From UBA1738 sp003453455 (GTDB taxonomy: Bacteria > Bacillota > Clostridia > UBA1381), in the NCBI GenBank assembly GCA_946621875.1, contig CAMOOX010000023.1, positions 1 to 19,430 on the forward strand: a stretch of 19,430 nucleotides of DNA. Reading direction: 5' to 3'. The position numbers and the translations under genes were made by a program. This document shows, one piece after another, positions 1 to 7,004 of the stretch; position 1 is the stretch's first letter, and every line of letters starts with the position of its first letter. Under the pieces are notes generated by a model. The model was not told the DNA's origin, did not search any database, and saw only the letters and a program-made list of their open reading frames with translations.

Positions 1-1060
1 GGATATAAACCCCCGTTTCTTTAAAATGCTCATCCCTTGCCTTGCAAACCTCTATCAGAGCAGTTGCCTGACCTCTTCCTATTCCTTTGGTTTCACGGGT
101 GATACAGATTGAGCCTCCGCCTATGCCGACCTTAATAAAGTCCGCACCGCAGTCTGCCAAAAATCTAAATCCTTCCGCGTCAACAACATTTCCTGCACCC
201 ACCTTTACACTTTCGCCGTAATTTTTACGAATCCATGAAAGTGTGATTTTCTGCCACTCGGAAAATCCTTCTGATGAATCTATACACAGAACATCTGCCC
301 CTGCTTCCAAAAGTGCCGGTACACGCTTCTCATAATCTCTTGTATTTATACCTGCACCCACAACATATCTTTTATGTGCGTCAAGAAGTTCATTTGGGTT
401 TTGTTTATGGGAATCATAATCTTTTCTGAATACCATATAACACAAATTTCCCTTATCATCTACAACAGGAAGAGAATTCAATTTATGGTCCCAGATTATG
501 TCATTAGCCTCTTTTAGAGTAGTACCTTCCTTTGCCCATATAAGTTTATCAAATGGTGTCATAAAAGTCTCTACTTTTATATCCTTTTCCATGCGGCTTA
601 CGCGGTAATCGCGGCTTGTTACAATACCTAAAAGTTTTCCGCAAGGCGAGCCGTCCTCGGTAACCGCAATAGTAGAATGTCCCGTTTTCTCAGTTAGTTT
701 TATTACATCTGCTAATGTATCGCAAGGTTTAATATTTGAATCGCTTTTAACAAAGCCTGCTTTATAGGATTTTGCGCGTCTTACCATATCCGCTTCATCT
801 TTTACCGATTGTGAGCCGTAAATAAAAGACACGCCCCCTTGCGTTGCAAGTGCAACAGCAAGCTTATCATCCGAAACGGACTGCATAATTGCGGAAACCA
901 GCGGTATATTCATTGAAATCTGTGTTTCTTCTCCCTTTTTGAATTTTACAAGCGGTGTTTTAAGACTTACCGACTGCGGTATGCACTCCGCTCCCGAATA
1001 TCCCGGAATTAAAAGATATTCATTAAAAGTGTGGGAAGGTTCATTGATAAAAGTAGCCAT
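1..1060 (-). CDS. guaB: IMP dehydrogenase, 3' end cut by window edge
   Basis: Oxidises IMP to XMP with NAD+, the committed step of GMP synthesis in the cytoplasm. I translated 353 residues from the ATG at 1060, which has a GGAGGAAA ribosome site just upstream; the C-terminal third lies outside the window. The order is: an N-terminal TIM-barrel part with VSAIMQSVS near residues 55-63, two CBS repeats at about 105-220, then the barrel again with AGINTRD, LCIDSSEG, VGAGNVVD and the catalytic loop GIGGGSICITRE, with the active Cys at residue 319. The loop differs from the usual bacterial GPGSICTTR and continues GIGRGQATA, which is the subclass I remember from Tritrichomonas foetus and some anaerobes. 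It lies downstream of thrC on the same strand, 89 bases away, with a hairpin between them. No guanine riboswitch is visible in that gap. Confidence 0.96.
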   Translation of the reverse strand, partial: MATFINEPSHTFNEYLLIPGYSGAECIPQSVSLKTPLVKFKKGEETQISMNIPLVSAIMQSVSDDKLAVALATQGGVSFIYGSQSVKDEADMVRRAKSYKAGFVKSDSNIKPCDTLADVIKLTEKTGHSTIAVTEDGSPCGKLLGIVTSRDYRVSRMEKDIKVETFMTPFDKLIWAKEGTTLKEANDIIWDHKLNSLPVVDDKGNLCYMVFRKDYDSHKQNPNELLDAHKRYVVGAGINTRDYEKRVPALLEAGADVLCIDSSEGFSEWQKITLSWIRKNYGESVKVGAGNVVDAEGFRFLADCGADFIKVGIGGGSICITRETKGIGRGQATALIEVCKARDEHFKETGVYI

Positions 1061-1092
1061 ATTTTTCCTCCGTTAGTTATTTTTATTACACA

Positions 1093-1141
1093 AATTCCCG
1101 GGTATGCGCAAGGGATAGTTGCTGAGCATAAACCGGGAATT
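1093..1141 (-). other. Hairpin between thrC and guaB
   Basis: A 9-base perfect inverted repeat (AATTCCCGG at 1093-1101, CCGGGAATT at 1133-1141) has a further inner pairing of TATGC (1103-1107) with GCATA (1126-1130). On the minus strand it follows the thrC stop and is followed only by TTTGTGT, not a solid T run. It may be a weak terminator or attenuating stem, or an mRNA-processing element separating thrC from guaB. The fold is visible; the function is inference. Confidence 0.45.
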
Positions 1142-1149
1142 AAATTTTG

Positions 1150-2652
1150 TTATCCGATTTGCAAAAAGTCGCTGACCACTTGAAGCATACTATCCTTATC
1201 ACAAACCGTGTCAAAAATCTTTGCTTTATCTTTAAGCTCTGAAAGAGATTTTGGAATATCCATTCCGCTGATTTTATTAAGCTCCGAAAGAAGAGTAAAC
1301 TCGTCTTTGCCTGCAACAAACGCACAGCCCTTTAAGGCAATCAATACGCTTTGATTAAACTTAAACGGACTTGCGGTTGAAGCGATAATCGTCTTTGTTT
1401 TATCATCATTTAAAGACAAATACTTTTTATATACCGAAAGCGCCACCGCTGTATGAGTATCAGGCACATAGCCGTACTCATCAAAACAAGCCTTTATTTC
1501 GGCAAGAGTTTCATCATCATCGGCAAAGTCTGCATAGAACAAATCCGAAATTTTATTTTTTACACTTTCAGTAACCGAATATTTACCATTTTCTGAAAGC
1601 TCCTGCATCCAATTTCTTACAACAATATCGTCATGCCCCGATAAATCATACAAAAGTCTTTCAAGATTGCTCGAAATCAGTATATCCATAGACGGTGAAA
1701 TCGTAGTATGAAAATCACGGTTTCTGTCATATACTCCCGTTTTTATGAAATCGGTCAAAATGTTGTTTTTATTTGACGCACAAATGAATTTGCTTACAGG
1801 AAGTCCCATTTTATAAGCGTAGTATGCTGCAAGAATGTTGCCGAAATTTCCTGTGGGAACAACAATATTCACCTTTTCGCCAAGCTCGGTTTCACCTGCT
1901 TCTAACATATCGCAGTAAGCAGAGAAGTAGTAAACAATCTGCGGAACAAGGCGTCCCCAGTTTATTGAATTGGCACTGGAAAGTTTAAAATTATTGCCCG
2001 ATAAAAGATTTTTGTATCCGCTGTCTGTAAAAATCTTTTTTACGCCGTTTTGTGCATCGTCAAAATTTCCGCTGACGGCAGAAACACAAACATTATCCCC
2101 TGTTTGCGTTATCATTTGAAGTTTTTGGATTTCGGAAACGCTGTTATCAGGGTAGAACACTACAATTCTTGTACCATCTACATCCGCAAAACCTTCAAGT
2201 GCCGCCTTTCCCGTATCTCCTGATGTTGCGACAAGTATAACAACCTCTTTATCCTCATTTGTTTTCTTCATAGAGGTGGTTAGAAGATGCGGCAGTATTT
2301 GGAGCGCCATATCCTTAAATGCACAAGTTGGACCGTGCCAAAGCTCCAAAACATACGCACTGTCATTTAGTTTATAAACAGGCGCAATGTTGTCAGTGCC
2401 AAATTTTTCCTTAGTATATGCCTTATTTATACAGTCTTCTAATTCCTTCACGGTAAAGTCGGTAAGAAATAGCGACAAAATTTCAAAAGCTCGCTGCCTG
2501 TAATCCATTTTTGCAAGCTTCTGAATTTGCGATACTGTAATTTCAGGAAAATATTTTGGGACAAAAAGTCCACCGTCATCAGAAAGACCTTTTTTTATAG
2601 CCTCTGATGCGGAAATAGAAATATCCTTATTTCTGGTACTGTTATACTGCAT
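1150..2652 (-). CDS. thrC: Threonine synthase (long form)
   Basis: PLP-dependent lyase that converts O-phosphohomoserine to threonine, the last step of the threonine pathway. The 500-residue protein has the N-terminal STRNK segment, the PLP-lysine motif HGPTCAFKDMALQ (Lys about 113), and the phosphate-binding SGDTGKAALEGF (about 144-155). It also has NSINWGRLVPQIVYYF and VPTGNFGN. Its length and order match the long E. coli/yeast type, not the roughly 350-residue Bacillus form. The ATG at 2652 is preceded by AGAGGA. It starts 17 bases after the small P-loop gene, so the two are probably cotranscribed from the pgi promoter. No T-box or threonine leader is visible. No other threonine-pathway gene is in the window. 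Confidence 0.96.
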   Translation of the reverse strand: MQYNSTRNKDISISASEAIKKGLSDDGGLFVPKYFPEITVSQIQKLAKMDYRQRAFEILSLFLTDFTVKELEDCINKAYTKEKFGTDNIAPVYKLNDSAYVLELWHGPTCAFKDMALQILPHLLTTSMKKTNEDKEVVILVATSGDTGKAALEGFADVDGTRIVVFYPDNSVSEIQKLQMITQTGDNVCVSAVSGNFDDAQNGVKKIFTDSGYKNLLSGNNFKLSSANSINWGRLVPQIVYYFSAYCDMLEAGETELGEKVNIVVPTGNFGNILAAYYAYKMGLPVSKFICASNKNNILTDFIKTGVYDRNRDFHTTISPSMDILISSNLERLLYDLSGHDDIVVRNWMQELSENGKYSVTESVKNKISDLFYADFADDDETLAEIKACFDEYGYVPDTHTAVALSVYKKYLSLNDDKTKTIIASTASPFKFNQSVLIALKGCAFVAGKDEFTLLSELNKISGMDIPKSLSELKDKAKIFDTVCDKDSMLQVVSDFLQIG

Positions 2653-2669
2653 TTTTCTTTCCTCTGAAA

Positions 2670-3083
2670 TTATTTAACGTATTTTTTGATGTACTCCGGA
2701 GCATCTGCAACATCAATTGAAACGGAAAGCTCAAAGTCTATATCAAATTTTTTGCCTACCTCTTCAAGAGAAGACAAGAACTTTTCAAATCCTTCCATAG
2801 AACCTTTAACAATTTTCAAAGTACCGTCTATGAATATGTTGGTAATATCAAAATTGCCGCTTATAATTCCGCAGATAAATCCCAAAAATTCATCCCAAGA
2901 AGTTATATCGAATTCAGAAGTGTCTGTCATACGGACTTTTGAAATAATATCGTACATATTTTGAGAAATATTATTGCTGATAAACACAACATTTCCCTGA
3001 GCGCTCTTTGCCGCGTCATTGACATTTGAAATCAAAACCTTTGTTTTTCCTGTTCCTTTTTTTCCGATTAGAAGTTGTAACAT
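2670..3083 (-). CDS. Small P-loop ATP-binding protein, function unknown
   Basis: A 137-residue protein that is little more than a nucleotide-binding fold. It has Walker A GKKGTGKTK at residues 7-15, a first strand of MLQLLI, and a Walker B-like hydrophobic strand ending in Asp, NIFID, at about 82-86. I recognise it as a small conserved protein of Clostridia that is often left hypothetical or loosely labelled PilT-like; it is far too short to be a PilT motor. There is no signal peptide or membrane segment. The start at 3083 follows a strong AAAAGGAGG. It sits 36 bases after pgi and 17 before thrC, so an operon is likely, but that does not reveal a role. A nucleotide-sensing or small kinase-like function is possible but unsupported. 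Confidence 0.8.
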   Translation of the reverse strand: MLQLLIGKKGTGKTKVLISNVNDAAKSAQGNVVFISNNISQNMYDIISKVRMTDTSEFDITSWDEFLGFICGIISGNFDITNIFIDGTLKIVKGSMEGFEKFLSSLEEVGKKFDIDFELSVSIDVADAPEYIKKYVK

Positions 3084-3119
3084 ATTTAACTTCCTCCTTT
3101 TAATTATTTATATTTAAAG

Positions 3120-4463
3120 TTATTTTGAAAGCCTTTTTAAAAGTGCTTCGCGTTCTTCTTCATATCCGGGTTTACCTAAAAGCGCAAACATATTTTTCTT
3201 ATATGCCTCAACACCCGGCTGATTGAACGGATTTACACCAAGGATATATCCGGATATGCCGCAAGCTTTTTCAAAGAAATACACAAGCATTCCGAAATTA
3301 TACGGTGAAATTTCAGAAACCGTAACAGAAAGATTTGGAACTCCTCCGTCAACATGTGCTATTGCTACCGCTTCCGAAGCATTTTGGTTTACATAATTTA
3401 CCGTCTTCCCTTTAAGGAAATTAAGACCGTCAATATTCTGACTATCCTCTTTGATTTCTATATCGCAGACAGGTTTCTCAGTCAAAATTGCAGTTTCAAA
3501 CAGCATACGCTGTCCTTCCTGGATATACTGTCCCATGGAATGAAGGTCTGTTGAAAAATCCGCAGATGACGGGAAAATACCTTTGCCGTCTTTGCCCTCG
3601 GATTCACCGAAAAGCTGTTTCCACCATTCTGCAAAATAGTGAATGGAGGGCTCATAATTCACCATCATTTCAACATTTTTGCCCTTTGAAAGCAGGATAT
3701 TCCTTACTGCTGCGTACTGGTAGCACTCGTTTTCGTGCAAATTCGGGTTATTATAAAGCGACATTGCCGCCCTTGCACCCTCCATTATTTTATCAATATC
3801 AACGCCTGATACAGCAATCGGCAAAAGTCCGACAGCTGTTAAAACACTATATCTTCCGCCTATATCATCGCTTATCACAAAGCTTTCGTAGCCTTCACTG
3901 TCTGCAAGACTTTTCAAAGCTCCGCGTGCTTTATCCGTTGTTGCATAAATTCGCTTTCTTGCGCCTTCTTTGCCGTACTTCTTTTCCAAAAGCTCGCGGA
4001 AAATTCTGAACGCTATTGCCGGCTCTGTTGTAGTCCCTGATTTTGAGATTACATTAACCGAAAAATCCTTATCCTCTACATATTTTAAAAGACTGCTGAG
4101 ATATGACGAGCTTATGCTGTTTCCTGCATACACTATCTGCGGCGTTTTTGCATCCATCCCGGCTCTAAACGGGCTATTTAGCATTTCAATTGCTGCCCTT
4201 GCACCAAGATACGAACCGCCGATTCCGATAACAACAAGTATTTCGCTGTCCTCTTTTATCCTTTTGGCAGCCTTCTTTATGCGGTCAAATTCTTCTTTAT
4301 CGTAATTTTCAGGAAGATTTACCCAACCTAAAAAGTCGTTTCCTGCACCCGTTTTATTCATAAGCATATCATGCGCGGCAGTTACTCTATCCTGCATATC
4401 AAAAATTTCCTGTTCGGAAACAAATTTGAGTGCATTTTTATAACTGAATTTCAAGTTTCCCAA
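3120..4463 (-). CDS. pgi: Glucose-6-phosphate isomerase
   Basis: Interconverts glucose 6-phosphate and fructose 6-phosphate in glycolysis and gluconeogenesis. The 447 residues match the compact Clostridia/Bacillus form. Visible motifs are VIGIGGSYLGARAA (about 78-91), the phosphate-binding VISKSGTTTEP (about 138-148), DDIGGRYSVLTAVGLLPIA, and the C-terminal family signature GVNPFNQPGVEAYKK with the catalytic Lys. The start is TTG at 4463, not ATG, because GGAGGT lies 8 bases upstream and the N-terminus then matches the family length. It is the first gene of the leftward group pgi, P-loop protein, thrC, with a clean sigma-A promoter in front and a divergent smpB behind. Confidence 0.97.
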   Translation of the reverse strand: MGNLKFSYKNALKFVSEQEIFDMQDRVTAAHDMLMNKTGAGNDFLGWVNLPENYDKEEFDRIKKAAKRIKEDSEILVVIGIGGSYLGARAAIEMLNSPFRAGMDAKTPQIVYAGNSISSSYLSSLLKYVEDKDFSVNVISKSGTTTEPAIAFRIFRELLEKKYGKEGARKRIYATTDKARGALKSLADSEGYESFVISDDIGGRYSVLTAVGLLPIAVSGVDIDKIMEGARAAMSLYNNPNLHENECYQYAAVRNILLSKGKNVEMMVNYEPSIHYFAEWWKQLFGESEGKDGKGIFPSSADFSTDLHSMGQYIQEGQRMLFETAILTEKPVCDIEIKEDSQNIDGLNFLKGKTVNYVNQNASEAVAIAHVDGGVPNLSVTVSEISPYNFGMLVYFFEKACGISGYILGVNPFNQPGVEAYKKNMFALLGKPGYEEEREALLKRLSK

Positions 4464-4506
4464 TTCTGCTTACCTCCAAATTGTAACATTGCATTTATTA
4501 TCCTAT

Positions 4507-4535
4507 ATTCTAATACAATTTATGGTATAAATCAA
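4507..4535 (-). promoter_or_regulatory. Sigma-A type promoter for pgi
   Basis: On the minus strand TTGATT (4535-4530) and TAGAAT (4512-4507) are 17 bases apart, about 44 bases upstream of the pgi start. This probably drives the pgi, P-loop and thrC group. Confidence 0.7.
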
Positions 4536-4566
4536 GGTTTTTTTATATTTTTTTTACCAAATACTA

Positions 4567-4595
4567 TTTTAATTTCAAGAAATTTGTTATATAAT
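4567..4595 (+). promoter_or_regulatory. Sigma-A type promoter for smpB
   Basis: A perfect -10 TATAAT lies at 4590-4595, with a poor -35 (TTTTAA, 4567-4572) 17 bases before it in an A/T-rich stretch. The predicted start of transcription near 4602 falls at the ATG at 4600, which therefore cannot be the smpB start codon. Confidence 0.6.
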
Positions 4596-4626
4596 AGCTA
4601 TGCTGACCTTTTGGGAGGTGTTAATT

Positions 4627-5085
4627 TTGGAAAAAATAAAGATAATTGCAAAAAACAAAAAAGCACAGCATAATTATTTTATATTGAGAAAAATAGAATG
4701 CGGTATAGAACTATACGGCACGGAAATGAAATCTCTCCGTCTTGGAAAAGTTAATATTTCCGACGCGTATGCCTCTATTGATAACGGCGAGGTTTTTGTA
4801 AAAGCGATGAACATATCGCCATACGAGCAGGGAAATATTTTTAACCGTGACCCGTTGCGTCCTAAAAAACTGCTCCTGCACAAAAGCGAAATCAGGGCGC
4901 TAATCGGCGAATCTGCACAAAACGGATATGCCCTCATTCCCCTTACGGTATATTTAAAAGGCTCTCTTGCAAAACTCGAACTCGGGGTATGTAAAGGCAA
5001 AAAACTTTATGATAAGCGCAATGATTTAAAAGAAAAATCAGCTAAACGCGATATAGACCGCGCCCTGCGTGAAAAGAACAGATAA
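4627..5085 (+). CDS. smpB: SsrA-binding protein SmpB
   Basis: Binds tmRNA and delivers it to stalled ribosomes in trans-translation. The 152-residue protein has the OB-fold pattern of the family: IAKNKKAQHNYF at the start, IECGIELYGTEMKSLR, ISDAYASIDNGEVFV, and NISPYEQGN. LHKSEIRAL follows, then the basic unfolded tail KGKKLYDKRNDLKEKSAKRD that enters the mRNA channel. I chose the TTG at 4627 because GGGAGGTG lies 6 bases before it and the length then matches the usual 150-155. An in-frame ATG at 4600 has no ribosome site and coincides with the likely transcription start. The ssrA RNA gene, often a neighbour, is not visible here. It ends at a strong terminator. Confidence 0.96.
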   Translation: MEKIKIIAKNKKAQHNYFILRKIECGIELYGTEMKSLRLGKVNISDAYASIDNGEVFVKAMNISPYEQGNIFNRDPLRPKKLLLHKSEIRALIGESAQNGYALIPLTVYLKGSLAKLELGVCKGKKLYDKRNDLKEKSAKRDIDRALREKNR

Positions 5086-5092
5086 TCCATAC

Positions 5093-5129
5093 AAAAAGTC
5101 TGCCCCAAATTTTACAAGGCAGACTTTTT
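5093..5129. terminator. Two-way terminator between smpB and the DUF378 gene
   Basis: A 12-base perfect stem, AAAAAGTCTGCC (5093-5104) with GGCAGACTTTTT (5118-5129), has a 13-base loop and T runs on both strands. It lies 8 bases after the smpB stop and 3 bases beyond the stop of the converging DUF378 gene. Confidence 0.92.
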
Positions 5130-5131
5130 AT

Positions 5132-5341
5132 TTAATTGTGCTGTGGTATTTTGTCCTTGAACAACATTCCTATCGCCCAAAGTCCAGCCAGAGCGACAAT
5201 GGTGAAAATTATTCTTGATGCGACTGCTCCTTGTCCGCCGAAAATCGCTGAAACGATATCGAACTTGAAAAGCCCGATGCTTCCCCAATTTATTGCACCG
5301 ATTATAACAAGTGTCAGCGCTATATTGTCCATTGTATTCAA
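5132..5341 (-). CDS. DUF378 small membrane protein (YuzA-like)
   Basis: A 69-residue membrane protein with two hydrophobic segments (about 7-27 and 40-60) and the family hallmark ALTLVIIGAINWGSIGLFKFD. The DUF378 family is widespread in bacteria and its function is unknown. The start at 5341 is TTG: AGGAG lies 8 bases upstream, and the reading MNTMD matches the family N-terminus, whereas the next ATG (5332) is too far from the ribosome site. It is a single-gene unit, divergent from the DUF4830 gene and convergent with smpB, with which it shares a terminator. Confidence 0.88.
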   Translation of the reverse strand: MNTMDNIALTLVIIGAINWGSIGLFKFDIVSAIFGGQGAVASRIIFTIVALAGLWAIGMLFKDKIPQHN

Positions 5342-5390
5342 AATATCATCTCCTTTTAATTTTATATCAATATTATGCCCGATTTTTTCA

Positions 5391-5402
5391 TATTATATAA
5401 TA
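5391..5402. promoter_or_regulatory. A/T palindrome with -10 elements on both strands
   Basis: The 12-base palindrome TATTATATAATA contains TATAAT on the plus strand (5396-5401) and on the minus strand (5397-5392). It lies between the divergent DUF378 and DUF4830 genes and could serve as a shared -10. No good -35 is seen on either side. Confidence 0.4.
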
Positions 5403-5429
5403 CAAAATTTTCATAATATGGAGTGAAAT

Positions 5430-5837
5430 ATGAAAAAAATGTTCTTTTTAATAATTATATCTATTGTTCTTATTACTTTTTTCTTTTTATTTTATTCAAG
5501 CGACATAAATGTGATAAACAAAAGCTTTTTATCAGCATTTTCAATAGAAATATACCCGGAGCCTGTCTCTTTTGAAGAAATAACTGTTCCAAAAGTTTTT
5601 GACAATATATATGAGAGCTATAATTTTCTGCAAATCCAGTCAGGATTTGACCTTTCAAATTACAAAGGTAAAAATGCAGTGCGCTACACCTACAAAGTGC
5701 TGAATTTCCCCGACACAGAGGAAAAAGAGGTATATGCAAATGTTATTTGTATAGATAATACGCCTGTTGGGGGCGATATTTTCTCCCCTGCAATCGACGG
5801 ATTTATGCTTCCGCTTAACTATCTTTTAACAAATTAA
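5430..5837 (+). CDS. DUF4830 domain protein, membrane-anchored
   Basis: A 135-residue protein that starts with a hydrophobic segment (residues 3-24, MKKMFFLIIISIVLITFFFL) acting as a signal anchor or uncleaved signal peptide. The rest is predicted outside the membrane: YPEPVSFEEITVPKVFDNIYESYN, QSGFDLSNYKGKNAVRYTYKV, then VYANVICID and GGDIFSPAIDGFMLPL. I recognise this as the DUF4830 pattern found in Clostridia, of unknown function. GGAGTG lies 6 bases before the ATG. The gene stands alone on the plus strand, and its stop overlaps the stop of spoVAC on the other strand by 4 bases. No terminator hairpin is seen at the junction. Confidence 0.78.
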   Translation: MKKMFFLIIISIVLITFFFLFYSSDINVINKSFLSAFSIEIYPEPVSFEEITVPKVFDNIYESYNFLQIQSGFDLSNYKGKNAVRYTYKVLNFPDTEEKEVYANVICIDNTPVGGDIFSPAIDGFMLPLNYLLTN

Positions 5838-6268
5838 AGCGTCTTTATAAAGTACCATATCCCGGCCAAAAAGGACGCCCCTATTCCGTAAACAATTACC
5901 GGACCTGCTATTGTGAATAGCTTTGCGCCAACTCCCAAAACAAAGCCTTCTGTTCGCGCTTCTATAGAGGGTGCGGCTACCGAATTTGCAAAGCCTGTAA
6001 TAGGCACTATTGTACCGGCTCCTGCATATTTTGCAAGTTTTGGATAGATATTAAGACCTGTAAGTAGCACTCCCAGAAAAATAAGCGTTACAGAAACGGC
6101 ACTCCCTGTCAGTTCCTTGCCAAGCCCCAACGGTTCAAAAAGCGTAAAAAGCAGTTGACCGAAAGTGCAGATTGCACCTCCAAACAAAAACGCCATAACA
6201 CAGTCCTTTAAAATACTTGAATTCGGCGATTTTCTGTCGGAAAATTCTTTATATTCCTTTTTCTCCAT
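5834..6268 (-). CDS. spoVAC: Stage V sporulation protein AC
   Basis: A forespore inner-membrane protein that, with other SpoVA proteins, moves Ca-dipicolinate; the Bacillus homologue behaves as a mechanosensitive channel. The 144 residues give about four membrane segments, with the family motifs FLFGGAICTFGQ, GLNIYPKLAKYAGAGT and VPITGFANSVAAP. The second half carries EGFVLGVGAKLFTIAGPVIVYG. The full FANSVAAPSIEARTEG stretch fits SpoVAC better than the related shorter SpoVAEB. AAAGG lies 10 bases before the ATG. It begins 21 bases after sigE with no terminator between, so it is probably the third gene of the spoIIGA-sigE operon. spoVAD and spoVAE, its usual partners, are absent here. The stop overlaps that of the converging DUF4830 gene. 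Confidence 0.93.
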   Translation of the reverse strand: MEKKEYKEFSDRKSPNSSILKDCVMAFLFGGAICTFGQLLFTLFEPLGLGKELTGSAVSVTLIFLGVLLTGLNIYPKLAKYAGAGTIVPITGFANSVAAPSIEARTEGFVLGVGAKLFTIAGPVIVYGIGASFLAGIWYFIKTL

Positions 6269-6289
6269 AGATATCAGACCTTTCTTTTT

Positions 6290-6991
6290 TTAATTCATTC
6301 TTAATATTTCCTTTTTCAGCCGTTTTATTATTCTTTTTTCAAGTCTTGATATGTATGACTGAGAAATGCCCAAAAGATCCGCAACTTCTTTTTGTGTTCT
6401 CTCCTTGTTTCCCATAAGCCCAAACCGCAAGCGTACTATTTCCTGCTCCCTTGCAGAAAGCATTGTCATTGCGATTGCAAGGAGTTTTATATCTACCTCC
6501 TTTTCAATGCGCTGGTATGTGACATCATTGTCTGTACCTAAAATGTCAGACAAAAGAAGCTCGTTACCGTCCCAATCCACATTAAGCGGCTCATCAATCG
6601 ACACTTCAACCTTTGATGTCTGATTTTTCCTTAAATACATCAAAATTTCATTTTCAATGCATCTTGACGCATATGTCGCAAGTTTGATATTCTTTTCGGG
6701 ATTAAATGTATTTATCGCTTTTATAAGTCCTATTGTTCCTATCGAGATTAAGTCCTCTACATTTATCCCCGTATTTTCAAATTTCCTTGCTATATACACC
6801 ACAAGACGCAGGTTATGCTCAATAAGCTTCGATTTTGACTCAGCTTCCGATATATTTAAAATCAGAGTTTCCTCTTCTTTTTTTGTGAGCGGCGGCGGAA
6901 GAATGTCCTGTCCTCCTATGTAAAGTAGGTCATTTGCGCCAAAATACATATTTACGATTTTCTCTTTTAGACATTCCAAAAAGTCAAGCAT
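6290..6991 (-). CDS. sigE: RNA polymerase sporulation sigma factor SigE
   Basis: The early mother-cell sigma factor, made as an inactive membrane-bound precursor. The 233 residues match the family. An N-terminal pro-sequence of about 22 residues (MLDFLECLKEKIVNMYFG and following) ends at LYIGG, where SpoIIGA is expected to cut. Region 2 follows with IEHNLRLVVYIARKFENTG, INVEDLISIGTIGLIKA, NTFNPEKNIKLATYASRCIE and NEILMYLR. VDWDGNELLLSDILGTD is also SigE-like. Region 4 has REQEIVRLRFGL and the helix-turn-helix VADLLGISQSYISRLEKRI. AAAGGA precedes the ATG, which is 13 bases after the spoIIGA stop. The next gene is spoVAC instead of the usual sigG. Confidence 0.97.
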   Translation of the reverse strand: MLDFLECLKEKIVNMYFGANDLLYIGGQDILPPPLTKKEEETLILNISEAESKSKLIEHNLRLVVYIARKFENTGINVEDLISIGTIGLIKAINTFNPEKNIKLATYASRCIENEILMYLRKNQTSKVEVSIDEPLNVDWDGNELLLSDILGTDNDVTYQRIEKEVDIKLLAIAMTMLSAREQEIVRLRFGLMGNKERTQKEVADLLGISQSYISRLEKRIIKRLKKEILRMN

Positions 6992-7004
6992 TTTTCTGTC
7001 CTTT

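Noticed and set aside
1061..1149. Guanine or purine riboswitch ahead of guaB.
   Set aside because: The hairpin lacks the conserved three-way junction sequences of the purine aptamer.
3488..4009. 173-residue plus-strand reading frame inside pgi.
   Set aside because: It is a shadow of pgi on the other strand, with no ribosome site or family features.
4600..4626. Longer smpB start at the ATG at 4600.
   Set aside because: It lies at the predicted transcription start and before the ribosome site; TTG at 4627 has GGGAGGTG 6 bases upstream.
5834..6268. SpoVAEB instead of SpoVAC.
   Set aside because: Length and the FANSVAAPSIEARTEG block fit SpoVAC.
6290..6991. SigG or SigK instead of SigE.
   Set aside because: The pro-sequence, YIGG, the SQSYISRLEKRI ending and the adjacent spoIIGA indicate SigE.
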